Positions 11,357 to 22,440 are shown, counted from the stretch's first letter. The stretch: 64,000 nt of DNA from Impatiens glandulifera (GCF_907164915.1 NC_061869.1:37882840-37946839), one strand, 5' to 3'. Translations and numbers: made by a program. The notes: generated from the sequence alone by a model not told the origin.

Positions 11357-13027
11357 ATGGGAAGCATGACCCACAGCGACAAGCCACCAATGCTAAACAG
11401 TGAAGCGTTTAGCAGCTGGAAGAAACAGATGTATCTACATCTAATTACGTTGGATGATGAGATGAGCAGAGTTCTGAAGGAAGGACCAATCAAGATCAAC
11501 AAAGAGATATATGCATGGACAACTAAAGATCGAAGACGGAGTAACCTGGACAACCATTGCATGAGACACATCTACAAGGCTATAGACGATAACACCTTGA
11601 ACAAGATATCAGATTGTGATAGTGCAAAGGAAGCCTGGGAGACGATCATTCAGATCCATTAAGGAAACGAAAGAACAAAAGAGAACAAAATCTTGGTGGC
11701 TACTCAAAAATATGAGAACATCAGGATGAAACCGGGGGAAAACATGAAAGAATTCAGCAACCGGTTCACCAGCGTGGTCAACGAGCTTTAAACACTCAGA
11801 AAAAGATACGACAACCGAGAAGTAATTATTAAGGCCTTAAGATCACTGCCGAGCACATGGGATATCAAAACCATGTTGATGAGGGAATCAAGCAACCTCG
11901 GGCAGATGAAATTGCATGACGTGTTCGAGGATCTAAAAGCCTACGAGTTCGATATAAAGTCTCGGATCGAAGATGAAGCATCCACGTCAACCGCAACCAG
12001 AGCTTTGGTTACATCGGTGGAACCGACGGTCCAAGTATCAACCGTTCCGGCTCCAGTTAAAAACGCTGACCAGATCATTGAAGATGTGATGGCGATGCTC
12101 GCTCAGAAATTTGGGAGATTCATGAAGAAGAACCAGCCGCCATCTAACAACAACTTTAGTTATAATTATGTAGATAAATCAAATAAAAGATGTTATAACT
12201 GTGATGGTTTTGGACATTTCCGGTCAGGATGTAGGAAATCGAGAAGAGATGACAGAAAACCGGAAAGCAACTATCAAGGCAACAACTACCAAGGCAACCG
12301 ATATCAAGGTAACAACTACCAAGGGAATGATTATCGGAGAAATGACAACCAACGGAACGATTACCGGAGAAACGATAACCAGCAAACCGATGAAGGGAAG
12401 GAAATACAAAAGGCACTCATTGCATCCGACGGTGGAAGTGAATGGGTGTACTCCGACAACGAGAATGATGAGGAAAGAGTAACATGCTTCATGGCTAAAA
12501 ACGAAGAGGTATTTGATTTCTCTTCTAATGAGTTTACTAAGGAAGATTTGATTTCTGCACTCAACGAAATGGTCGCTGAGTTCAGAAACCTATCTGCCTA
12601 TATACCGACTCCGGTAGAACATAAAATCGTAGAGTCAAGTGGTATCACTGATGAATCATGCGAAACCACAGTGTATGAACCGGCTGAACTATCCTTAGAA
12701 AATGAGGAGACAGTTCAACCGGTAACTGAAGTCGATGAACGAACATTGTATGTTACGGCTGCTTGGGAAAGATCTAGTACAGCCGTAAATCAGATGTGCA
12801 ATTATAAAAGACACCCCAAGTGTAGATTTGGTATTGGATATAAACAAAACAAATCAAACGAACCAAATCAATCTAACGGGATGAAACTCACAAAAGACAA
12901 TCTTCCATTCATAAGATTCGTCAAGAGCTCTTCAACCAACAATGAGGTAGAAACTATCATAAAACCGGAACTAAAATATGTAAGACCAACTGAATCAGAA
13001 AAATGTCTTCATCCTGAGAGAAAGTAA
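11357..13027 (+). pseudogene. Element A gag, two in-frame stops
   Basis: Starts MGSMTHSDKPPMLNSEAF at 11357. The same frame runs to 13027 and is broken only by TAA at 11660-11662 and TAA at 11789-11791. Both fit a CAA (Gln) codon changed by C-to-T. Copia gag (UBN2-type) region first ('TKENKILVATQKYENIRMKP', 'NREVIIKALRSLPSTWDIKT', 'LKAYEFDIKSRIEDE'), then an intact CCHC zinc knuckle (CYNCDGFGHFRSGC, 12191-12232). An Asn/Tyr/Gln/Gly/Arg low-complexity repeat ('NYQGNNYQGNRYQGN') follows, then an acidic tail. Gag forms the particle and packages RNA. In Sireviruses gag and pol are usually one frame; here TAA at 13025 and a frame change separate them. Confidence 0.85.
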
Positions 13028-13099
13028 GCCAACCGGACAGAAAATAAACAAAATAAAACAAGTACATCTCGACCTCAAAAACATTCATCACCGCGATAT

Positions 13100-16000
13100 A
13101 AGGCATTCTTGAGAAAGGATCAAGAAGTTAAGCCGAATATCATAAGAACAGATACCGGGAAAGTGATTCGACTTATTCAAGTCTGGATCCCAAAGGGACT
13201 AATTAACCATGGACCCAACTGAATGTGGGTACCAAAAAGGTGTAAATATTTCTTTTTTACAGGTTAGGAGAAGTAACCGGCTAAAGAACTCGGAATGGTA
13301 TCTGGACAGTGGATGCTCAAGACACATGACCAGCAATAGTGAGCTAATAGCAGATATTACCTATGAAACCGGAGCAGTTATCACCTTTGGTGACAACTTA
13401 AAAGGTAGAACCGTGGGCAAGGGTAAGATTGTCCATGGTAACCTGTCTATAAATAATGTAATATTGGTAGAAAACCTGCATTTTAACTTGTTAAGCATCA
13501 GTCAAATGTGCGATGTAGGATATAAAGTTGAGTTTCATAAGAATGCATTCTTAGTTAAGAATCATCAAAATGACATTCTATTAACCGGTAACCGAATGGG
13601 AAACATCTACAAAGTTGATTGGAAAACTGAATTTGAAAAACCTGTATGCATGATAGCGGGAAATGATCCAAACTGGCACTGGCATAAACGGCTAAACCAT
13701 TTGAATTTCAAAACAATAAACTTCATATGCTCTAAGGAATTAGTTTACGGTTTTCCAGATGTCAAGTTTTCAAAAGATAAAGTATGTGCTGCATGTCAAA
13801 TGGGTAAATAAATAAAGTCATCTTTCAAAAGTAAAGGAAATCATCAATTTGAACGATGCTTAGAACTCCTGCATATGGATCTGTTTGGTCCGGTTAGAGT
13901 AACTAGTCTAGAAGGCATGCAATATACCATGGTAGTTATTGATGATTATTCTAAATTACTTGGGTAATATTTTTAGCTTCTAAAAATCAAGCAACACCAA
14001 ATCTGATCAAATTGATTTTGAGAATACAAAATGAAAAATCTATTCGGGTAAACAAAATCAGAAGTGATAGAGGAACTGAGTTTACAAATATCAGATTAAC
14101 TACTTTTCTTGATGATTCCGGTATTAGACATGAGTTGTCTAGTGCTAGAACTCCTCAACAAAACGGCCTGGCTGAGAGAAGAAGTCGAACTCTCAAGGAA
14201 GCCGCAAGGTCAATGATAGCCGATTCAGGTATTGCTCAAAAAATTTAGGCTAAGGCTATCAATACCGCATGTTACACTCAAAACCGATCTTTAGTAATTA
14301 AACGTTTTTCAAAACTCCTTTTGAGATATACTATGATCGAATTCCAAATATACGGTATTTTCGAATTTTTGGTAGTAAATGTTTTGTTCACAACAACGAC
14401 AAAAATTATTTGACCGCTTTTGATGCTAAATCCGATGAAGGAATAATGTTGGGATATTCGGCTATAAGTAAGACATATAGAATATATAATACTAGGACTT
14501 TAACAGTTGAAGAAACATCTCACGTTGTTTTTGATGAATCGGTTGAACGAAACACTGCGTTACCCTTCGACCTTCACAACAGAATGGAAAATTTCAATAT
14601 CTATTCTGATGATGAAGATGAGGTTCCGGTTTTTAGACGATTTGTTAATGATCATGCGGTTGATGCTGAACCTCAGCCTGTTCAAGCTGCTTTACCGCAG
14701 AAAGTTGACTCTTCAGCTTCAACTGAAGAAATCGGTCGGTCTAACATTGTTCAGCCTACCGATCAGTCTAACCCTGATCAGCCAACCGAAAGCTTGGAAG
14801 ACACGTCTCGGATAAACCTCAAAAGGAACAAAAATCATCCTCTTGAACTAGTAATAGGTAACATATCCTCACTCGTCCGAACTAGGCAACAGAATTTAGA
14901 ACACTATGAAAACTCAGCTTTCATATCACAAATTGAGCCGAAAAAAGTGGATGAAGCATTGTCATATCCCGACTGGATCCTAGAAATGCAAGAGGAATTA
15001 AACGAGTTTGAGAGAAATAAAGTCTGGTACCTAGTCCCTAGAACGAAAAACAAACCGGTTATAGGAACACGATGGGTATTCATAAATAAACTCAATGAAG
15101 ACGGTTTAGTTACGAGGAACAAGGCCCAATTAGTGGCTCAAGGCTATAAACAGGAAGAAGGCGTTTATTTTGAAGAATCATTTGCCCATGTAGCTAGACT
15201 TGAGGCAATTAGAATATTTTTAGCTTTTGCAGCTTTCAAAAATTTCAAAGTTTTTCAAATGGATGTCAAAAGCGCTTTTTTAAACGGTAAAGTAAACGAA
15301 GAGGTGTATGTCAATCAACCTCCAGGTTTCAAAAATTCAGAATATGAAAACCATGTTTACCGGCTAAACAAATCCCTTTACGGTTTGAAACAGGCTCCAA
15401 GAGCCTGGTATGACACGTTAACACAATTCTTATTTGATCACAAGTTTACAATAGGTTCAGTCGATAAAACACTTTTCAAATTTGAGAAAAAGGAACACAT
15501 ATTACTTGTTCAAATATATGTTGATGATATTATTTTCGGATCAACCGATCCAAATCTATGTGATAAATTCTCGAAAATGATGACTAACAAATTTCAAATG
15601 AGTATGATGGGAGAACTGAGCTTCTTCCTAGGACTTCAGGTTAAGCAGATCGAGACCGGAACGTTCATAAGCCAGCCAAAGTACACAACTGAACTACTAA
15701 AGAAATTTGGAAGTGGCTACACCAATGAGCTCTTTCGTAAAATTATACAAGGATTAGGATGGTCAAGCCGTTGACATCACAGCATATCGGGGAATGATTG
15801 GATCCTTACTCTACTTAACAGCCAGCCGACCAGACATCCTTTTTGCGGTTGGAGTATGCGGGAGATTTCAAGCAAACCCAAAGCAATCACACTACACCGC
15901 GGCTAAAAGAATATTGAAATATTTGAAGGGAACTCAAGATGTGGGACTTTGGTACCCAAAAGACTCAAGCTTCAATCTCATAAGTTACTCAGACGCGGAT

Positions 16001-16456
16001 TACGCAGGATGCAAAACAGATAGAAAGAGTACAAGTGGAACTTGTCAATTCCTAGGTGACCGGCTTGTTACATGGAGCAGCAAGAAACAAACCTCAGTTG
16101 CAACATCAACCGCAGAGGCAGAGTACCTAGCAGCCGGAAGCTGCTGTGCACAACTCCTCTGGATCCAACAGCAACTAAGGGATTTTGGTGTAATAGCTAA
16201 AGAATCACCAATATTTTGTGACAACACCAGTGCGATAGCGATTACATACAATCCGGTGTTGCACTCAAGAACGAAACACATTGACATAAGACATCATTTC
16301 ATCCGGGAGCATGTTCAAGAGAAGCACATCCGGCTGGAATATGTTTCAACTGAGCAACAAGTAACTGACATCTTCACCAAACCGCTACAGGAAGCTAAGT
16401 TTTCTCATTTCAGAAACATTCTAGGAATTACTGATATCAAACAACTTATACCATGA
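13100..16456 (+). pseudogene. Element A pol (protease, integrase, RT, RNase H), several breaks
   Basis: Order PR-IN-RT-RH. The protease core 'WYLDSGCSRHMTS' keeps its catalytic DSG (13305-13313). Integrase: 'WHWHKRLNHLNFKTIN' (about 13675), stop TAA at 13809, a frame change near 13970, the core 'IRSDRGTEFTN' and 'ELSSARTPQQNG' (14012-14248), stop TAG at 14246 where Trp is expected, and another frame change near 14310. RT (14410-15774) is long and open, with '[15 protein letters not shown]', '[19 protein letters not shown]' and the catalytic YVDD at 15517-15528. A frame change after 'ELLKKF' (about 15710) leads to RNase H in the next frame, 15794-16456 ('YLTASRPDILF', 'SYSDADYAGC', 'TAEAEYLAAGSCC', 'HSRTKHIDIRHHF'), ending at its natural stop. 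RT and RNase H active sites look preserved; integrase is broken. Confidence 0.9.
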
Positions 16457-17199
16457 TCATACATGCATATTGCTTACATACATCATCATGAAAAACCGGG
16501 ATATGTGTTCAGGGAGAAGCTCTCGCTTCTCAAACCATATTCAAATAGGCCATTAAACATTCAAGGATTCTAATCGGGAGGAAGCCTCCGGTTATGCCTT
16601 ATTACTTCATGATGTCAAACCACATGTATACTTACTATGCGGTTGAAATGACCTGGCAAAAGTGGATAAACTTAATCCAAAGCTGAACAAATGTTGATGT
16701 GATTCAACATTTCTTCACACTGGAATAAAATATCCAACTAAAACCGGTCACGGAAAACCGATTAATATAAATGCATCATGGTCTAGATAAACTGAATTCT
16801 TCCGGTTAACCTGGGATAACTAACCGTGTTTTCATGCAAACCTTGAGAAATGAAGCCTGTAATTAATAAAATAGTTTACCTCAATCGAGATGACGACATG
16901 TGTCCATCATCAAGAGAGGGAGACTAACATCTTGTCAATAGATTTATTGTCATCATGAATATCTTAGTAATGATTAACTTTGCATTGGAAATAAACATTA
17001 TACACTTCAACAGGTTAAAGCCTATTAATTAATCGATGACATCACTAAGCATGCTTAACCTATTGATCTAGTCGAACCCCTGGCTATATAAACTACCATT
17101 TAATCCTCACAACACTTCACAAAATCTACTATTCACAAAAACTTTCTTGAGCTAAAACTATCTTAAGATCATAACTCCGACCCACTTGCCAAGAAAATC
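16457..17199 (+). promoter_or_regulatory. Element A spacer between pol and first post-pol ORF, with TATA box
   Basis: About 740 non-coding bases. It holds scattered AACCGG/CCGGTT words and, near its end, GGCTATATAAACTACC (TATATAAA at 17085-17092). That lies about 115 bases before the ATG of the first post-pol ORF and is followed by a C/T/A-rich leader. The layout is that of an internal promoter. Nothing else recognised. Confidence 0.5.
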
Positions 17200-17856
17200 A
17201 TGTTGGCTGACTTCAATTCTATTTACCAATACGAAGACCATGAAGTCAAAGACATGTTCTTAGTCGTTGAAAGAAGCGAACTAAGAGGATTTTTGGAGAA
17301 CAGATTCATCATCGACTACTTGGTAGTCGATGAGTTCTTCGAAACTACAAAAGAGGTGTACCGAGATATAATCGTGGCACGGGTCTATGGTCAGTCCTTC
17401 CTATTCAGCGTGGCGGATTTCGCTGAATACTGCGGTTTACCCTCTGAAGGGGTAACCGACTTTACTTACTCTCTGGTGACCACTGAAGAAATATGTCATC
17501 GGTTCTCCAACTCTAACATCCCGGTTAGGCCCTGGGGTGCTAAGAGCCAACTCTCTCACAAGTACCAGATTCTATGTGAGATTCTGGGAAAGTCAGTTCT
17601 GGGTAGAGAGAAAAGCTACTACTACACCCAGAGGCTCTTTGAGATGATGATTGCAGTCACGGTTGGGACACCGGTAAACTGGTCCTGGATCATCTTCAGC
17701 AACCTGAAGAAGATGATTCTCTCAAACAAAACCGGTTATGCTCCTCGGCTAAGCGGTTTCTGTGCTAGTCTGGATATTCACTCCGGACCCTTCGTCACTC
17801 TCCATCCGAAGCACGTGCTCACGAAGGAGAGAATCCAGGAGCTTATCGGCCGGTAG
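17200..17856 (+). CDS. Element A post-pol ORF 1, uncharacterised domain protein (218 aa)
   Basis: Intact 218-residue ORF, start MLADFNSIYQYEDHEVKD. It shares a domain with ORFs 2 and 3 and with element B's post-pol ORF. Shared marks: an early 'DFNxI'; 'LRGFLE' (residues about 29-34); 'FAEYCGLPSEGVTDF' (about 75-89); 'HKYQILCEILGKSVLGR' (about 121-137); and 'TVGTPVNWSWIIFSNLKKMI' (about 155-174). No signal peptide, transmembrane helix, zinc finger or nuclease motif is visible; it looks like a soluble alpha/beta domain. The ATG follows a TATA box at 17085 and a leader with no upstream ATG that I noticed in the last 100 bases. It is open although gag and pol are broken. Function unknown. Confidence 0.65.
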   Translation: MLADFNSIYQYEDHEVKDMFLVVERSELRGFLENRFIIDYLVVDEFFETTKEVYRDIIVARVYGQSFLFSVADFAEYCGLPSEGVTDFTYSLVTTEEICHRFSNSNIPVRPWGAKSQLSHKYQILCEILGKSVLGREKSYYYTQRLFEMMIAVTVGTPVNWSWIIFSNLKKMILSNKTGYAPRLSGFCASLDIHSGPFVTLHPKHVLTKERIQELIGR

Positions 17857-18218
17857 GAAGCAGCAAAGGCAAAGAGGAATCAAGCTGCCGGTTCATCTAA
17901 TGTTTAAACCTTCTTCATCTCTTTACCCATTCACCAAACCGGTAATTTTGTTGTACTACCGGTTTGGTACGTTTATCAATGAAAATATTTTCTTTCATTT
18001 TCGATCAAAAACAAAGAAATAACCAACATTAAATGTGCCGTATCAAACCAAATCAAATCAGTCTTGAAAAACTAAAATATTCACTTTCCAAGAAACATGC
18101 TTGATCCGATTAGACCAGACAAACCTTTATCCTCTTGAAAACTGATTAGGCATTTATGACCAGACATAAACGGTCTGATTTTTCAAATATCCTCATTAAA
18201 TGCAACCAACCGCCCACG

Positions 18219-18227
18219 CTATAAAAG
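18219..18227 (+). promoter_or_regulatory. TATA box and pyrimidine patch before post-pol ORF 2
   Basis: CGCTATAAAAGGGGCC at about 18217-18232, followed about 50 bases later by a run of CTCTCTCTCTCT (Y patch) and the ORF 2 ATG at 18344. This is the standard arrangement of a plant core promoter. Confidence 0.6.
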
Positions 18228-18343
18228 GGGCCTTATCCTTCCTCATCAAAACACACTCCAGATACTTCTCTCTCTCTCTAAGTTCGAAATTTCAAAAAAA
18301 AGAAAAAAACTTCATTCGCTTTTCACTCTTATTCTCTTCCAAA

Positions 18344-19105
18344 ATGAATGTCGAGTTGAGAAACACAATCATTGTCGACTTCAACGAAATAATGAGATCT
18401 CGGTTTCAAGAAACCATTTTCTCACCGATCGTAGAATCGGGGCTACAAGGATTTCTTGAAGGCTCGGACACCATCCTCGAAGAGGAGGTGTATGAGTTCT
18501 TCAACAACGGGCACATTCTGGATGATGGCAGCATAAGGACCATCATTAACGGGAGATTTCTTCGGATCACCGAAGAACATTTTGCTAGGTTCTTTGACTT
18601 TCCAACCGAAGGATTTTCGGACTTTCCAACGCCATACTTTCCGGCTAAGGAAGACTATGCCTTCATCTTTTCCTGCTCCATCCATCCGGTCGATGACCAC
18701 AGAGAAAAGGATGATCTTGCTCCTCAATACCAAGTCTTTCATGACTTGGTCCAGCGGTCTATCATGGGCCGAATGTCTAACCAGAACTATAACCGGGAGG
18801 CTTTCGACATCATGATAGCCATCGTCCGCAAATCACCCATAAACTGGGCTACCTACCTCTTCAACAACTTGAAGAAGCTTGTCTCTTCTCCAAGGGGAAG
18901 GATCGGCTTCGCTCCCCAAATCACCCGATACTTGGAGGTTCATCGTCGCAACCTCGGGCCCGGTGTTCCTGTCGGACCGGCCAACACCATGACTTTATCC
19001 ATGCTGAACAGATGGATAGAGAGGATTGAGGATCGAACAACCTACAACACTGTGGACAAGTGGGTTGACAGAATGATCGAGGGGGAGTGGCTCGATCTTC
19101 TTTAA
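18344..19105 (+). CDS. Element A post-pol ORF 2, paralogue of ORF 1 (253 aa)
   Basis: An upstream in-frame ATG at 18200 exists, but it lies before the TATA box (18219), so I choose ATG 18344 (MNVELRNTIIVDFNEIMRSR), which follows the CT-rich leader. Shared-domain marks: 'VDFNEI', 'LQGFLEG', 'VYEFFNN', 'FARFFDFPTEGFSDF', 'QYQVFHDLVQRSIMGR' and 'IVRKSPINWATYLFNNLKKL', then a C-terminal stretch 'GFAPQITRYLEVHRRNLGPG' and a Trp-rich end ('YNTVDKWVDRMIEGEWL'). No catalytic motif or membrane segment recognised. The frame is fully open in an element with dead gag and pol. It probably arose by tandem duplication with ORFs 1 and 3. Function unknown. Confidence 0.65.
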   Translation: MNVELRNTIIVDFNEIMRSRFQETIFSPIVESGLQGFLEGSDTILEEEVYEFFNNGHILDDGSIRTIINGRFLRITEEHFARFFDFPTEGFSDFPTPYFPAKEDYAFIFSCSIHPVDDHREKDDLAPQYQVFHDLVQRSIMGRMSNQNYNREAFDIMIAIVRKSPINWATYLFNNLKKLVSSPRGRIGFAPQITRYLEVHRRNLGPGVPVGPANTMTLSMLNRWIERIEDRTTYNTVDKWVDRMIEGEWLDLL

Positions 19106-19493
19106 GTTTATGTATTTTTCGGTTATCTGGTCATTTTGTTGTAAGACCAGACAACAATTTAATCTTTTTCTGTTTCGGCTATATTTATAAAATTTCATAT
19201 TCTTAAGTCTCCGGTTTTTCACATTAGTTTCCTTCCGGTTCTACTCTGAATAAACAAAAGACTTCATGTTAATCGAAGCTTCCGATTAACAAAATTTCCG
19301 GTAAATCAAAATCTCAAACAATATCTGAAAAAGTTCAAAATTTACCGCCCACGGTTTACCGCCCACAAAATTACCGCCCATAGTTACTCTCTGCAATTAC
19401 CGCCTAAAGTTACTGCAGTAACTTTTGGAGGGAAAATTGGCGCCAAAACACAAACCAAGTGACGGTTCAACTTCTAACCGTTCAAAACCGCTC

Positions 19494-19502
19494 CCTATAT
19501 AA
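19494..19502 (+). promoter_or_regulatory. TATA box and pyrimidine-rich leader before post-pol ORF 3
   Basis: CTCCCTATATAAGACT at about 19490-19505, then CTTTCTCTCTCTAAAATC and a T/C-rich leader to the ATG at 19611, which has a strong start context (GCCATGGA). The preceding 19320-19420 stretch repeats TTACCGCCCA three or four times, a possible upstream element. Confidence 0.6.
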
Positions 19503-19610
19503 GACTAAAACAGGTCATTATTTGCAAAAGCTTTCTCTCTCTAAAATCTTAAACTCTCTCTTAATTTCCGATCATCTTTGTTCTTCATCTCCTTTATTCA
19601 TATTTTCGCC

Positions 19611-22440
19611 ATGGATCTAGATAAAGCATCGTTTCAATACATGTTGCAGGTCGATTTCAACGATATCGATGAACACGCTGCGGAAGAACACAAGGCTGTG
19701 CTGCAATCGTTGAGAGATTCTGGATTAGAAACGTATCTTTCTGGTCCATTCGTCATGCATCCGACGGAAGTTGTAGAGTTCTTGACGACGGCGACTCTAA
19801 CGAAGAGGACAGTCTCCGCCACTGTGAACGGCAAGACGGTTAATGTAACAGAAGAATTTTTCTCGGAAGCACTCGGCTTGCCGAATACCGGGATGGACTT
19901 CAAAACAAGCTTGACAGATGCGGAATCTAACGTTGTCCGGCTAGCCATATCGAGTGATGACAAGGATCTGGTGACTCACTCCATCCGGAAGAACAAACTC
20001 AAGCCGGAGTTCAGATGGCTGGTGAATATAATTTCCAGATCACTTCAGGGTAGAGGAGGAAACTTCGACAACCTGACAAAGCTGAAACTAAAGATGCTGA
20101 TGGAAATTGTCCGTAGTGATAAGATTGACTGGGGAACCGTTCTGTTCGAACAGTTCTGCGAGATGGTGGTGAAGAAGGACGGTCGGGTTCAGGCATACGC
20201 CATGCAAATAGGGAAGATCTTGCAGTTCCTTCAAGTTGAACTCGGTGAAGGTGAACCGCTTCCATCCGGTAATCTTCTAAACTCTGAGCAGATGAGCAAG
20301 AAAACTCCTAAAGCGGCTAGGCCCAAGTCATCCAAAATCAAGTCATCAAAAGGAACCAGTTCGTCTGCACCGGCTGGTGAAAGTTCAAAACAAGCCGATT
20401 CTAAGGGAAAGGCGGTTCAAACCGAAGTCCCGCAGAAAAAGGAAGAAAGAAGAAGTCGGCGAAGAAAAGCACCCAGAAACCGGCAAATTCCGAGAAAACT
20501 CTATCCTCGGACAATTCACCAAAAAGAACCGCAGATATCTTTCAGCCCATTCCCATCAACACAGTTCATTCAAATCCAGCCGATTCCCCATCATCAAGGC
20601 AAACCGAACCCTCGGGGAACCAAGAAACTCAGTCAAAATCGAAGGAGAATACGACTAAAGAGGTTAGTATTCATTCTGAACACTCCAAGTCCCCAAACAA
20701 AAACCTCGATGAAATAATGGCCGACGTGGGTTTAAGAACCTCAGAGGTCATAGTGGACGTAGTCCAAACGATTGTTCATGAAACAGAAGACGATGTAACA
20801 AGTCGTCTCAAGCCAACTGATCAGGCTGAGGTAACTGGTCAATCCAAAATCAAACCGATCGAAGAAACGGCCAACACAGAAAACATCACCCCTCCGGCTC
20901 AGGAGGCAAACATCGAAGAAAAAGAACCATCCAGTTCTGTTGGGGGTAAATCCGTTCCAACCGAATCAACTATCCAACCGGCTCAAGACGGACCAACGAA
21001 TTCACCGATCACACCTGAAGTCCCATCTCAGATTAGCAAAGGAAAAGAAGTCCTAGTTGAAAGTTCTCTAGTGAGAGGAGAAAGTACAATCCAAACCGGT
21101 CCACAAACTGAAATTATGATCGAAGCCGAGGTTCCCATTTCAGCAGAAGAAGAGGAGGAAATGTTCCAAAAGTTTATCAAGGATATGAACATGGAAGCTG
21201 AAGAGCTGGCTACACCGTACCACTTATGGGTCAAGTTACGTTGCGAAACGAAGCTATCAGACATGATCCCCGATCTTAGCGGTAACAAGTATTGGGAGAA
21301 ACTTTTGGCTTTAGAATAAGAGGCTCTCAAGTTAACGGGTACCAACGTAATACAAGCCGCATACTCCAAAACTATGGCGATACAAGAATACGCCAGGTTG
21401 CATGCAGTAGAAGATGCCATGAAGAAGGCAGAAGGGGTAGAACTAACTCAAATGGAGTTAAAAATGCTTGAGCGGTTTCATACAGTGTGGAATAATCTCA
21501 CTCAAAATGTTGACCGGCTCGAAGCATAATGGAGAGACGTGTGCAAACATGTTTTAATGCATGTCGATCTTTTTCAAAGCAAACCCTTCTTTCATACTAG
21601 AGATTCTTCTAAGACAGCAGAAAACCGGAGTGGTGCTCCTCCACAGACTGATCAGGCTCGGGGACTTGAGCAAATGAAGGGAGTAGTTGTTGACACAATT
21701 ATTTCTTGTCTCCACAAGTATAGCATTGCTATAGATGAGAAAATTGAAATCGTTCAAACCAATCTGACCGAAACCGTTCGGGCATCTATTCACTCTGAGA
21801 TTGTCGAAACGGTTCAAACGTCAATCAAGTCAATGATCGACGAATCTGTTCAAACCGCAACTGCTCCACTACTTGAAATGATGCAAGCTATGGCAGCCCA
21901 GATTGAGGAGTTGTCTAAACTGCAATCTGATAAGACTCAAGAGCAGATTCGTGCTGATGCCGAAACAGCCAGGAGACTTCAAGACGAAGACGAGGCTAGG
22001 GAACGGTTAAGAAAGGAAATCGAAGACAAAGATCACGAGTTGGACAAGCAATGCAATGAGGAAGAAAAGGCCGCTCAAATTGAATCCACACCGGCTCAAG
22101 CCTCTCACTCTATGGAAACGAGGAACAAGAACAAACGTAAGGCGGTTGCAACCTTGATGAAGCAGGTGGAACGAAGCGGTTTAGAAGAGCTTCAACCGGT
22201 TGGACAATTCGAGGAACCTCTAGATGAAGAAGAATAAGAGGATACTACACGACTCAACCGGCGAAAGAAGAAAGCAATTGAAACATCAACCGCATCTCAG
22301 AGTTCTGGTCCGATAGTTGTACAACCATCTCGTCCACCCAGACCAATAAGCAGCGGCTTCGGGTTCAATCAGCGAACTCCCGGCATATCAAGCGTGTTCG
22401 TCGGATGGCGTATTGACGCTGAAAGAAGGGAACGGGAATG
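19611..22440 (+). pseudogene. Element A post-pol ORF 3, long paralogue with coiled-coil tail, broken
   Basis: ATG 19611 (MDLDKASFQYMLQVDFND). The N-terminal ~235 residues carry the shared domain: 'VDFNDI', 'LETYLSG', 'FFSEALGLPNTGMDF', 'FRWLVNIISRSLQGRGG' and 'IVRSDKIDWGTVLFEQFCEMV'. A Lys/Ser/Pro-rich linker follows. A one- or two-base slip in the purine run near 20440-20455 moves the true frame to the one open from 20717 to 21319, which continues through TAA at 21317, TAA near 21527 and TAA 22235-22237 to TGA at 22438. These stops fit decayed Gln codons. The distal half (about 21660-22090) is predicted helical: 'AAQIEELSKLQSDKTQEQI' and 'ARRLQDEDEARERLRKEIED'. Original length about 940 residues. 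A coiled-coil post-pol protein after pol is typical of env-position ORFs in Sireviruses; no membrane anchor is visible. Confidence 0.7.

Noticed and set aside
16045..16287. 80-codon minus-strand frame
   Set aside because: Antisense of the element A RNase H domain.
18200..18343. In-frame ATG at 18200 as the start of post-pol ORF 2
   Set aside because: It lies upstream of the TATA box at 18219, and the added residues are mostly translated CT-rich leader; ATG 18344 fits better.
20715..20719. Overlapping stop/start TAATG between the 19611 frame and the 20717 frame, suggesting termination-reinitiation
   Set aside because: The protein character shows that the 20717 frame is already coding from about 20450. 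A small indel in a purine run explains the frame change, so the ATG there is incidental.
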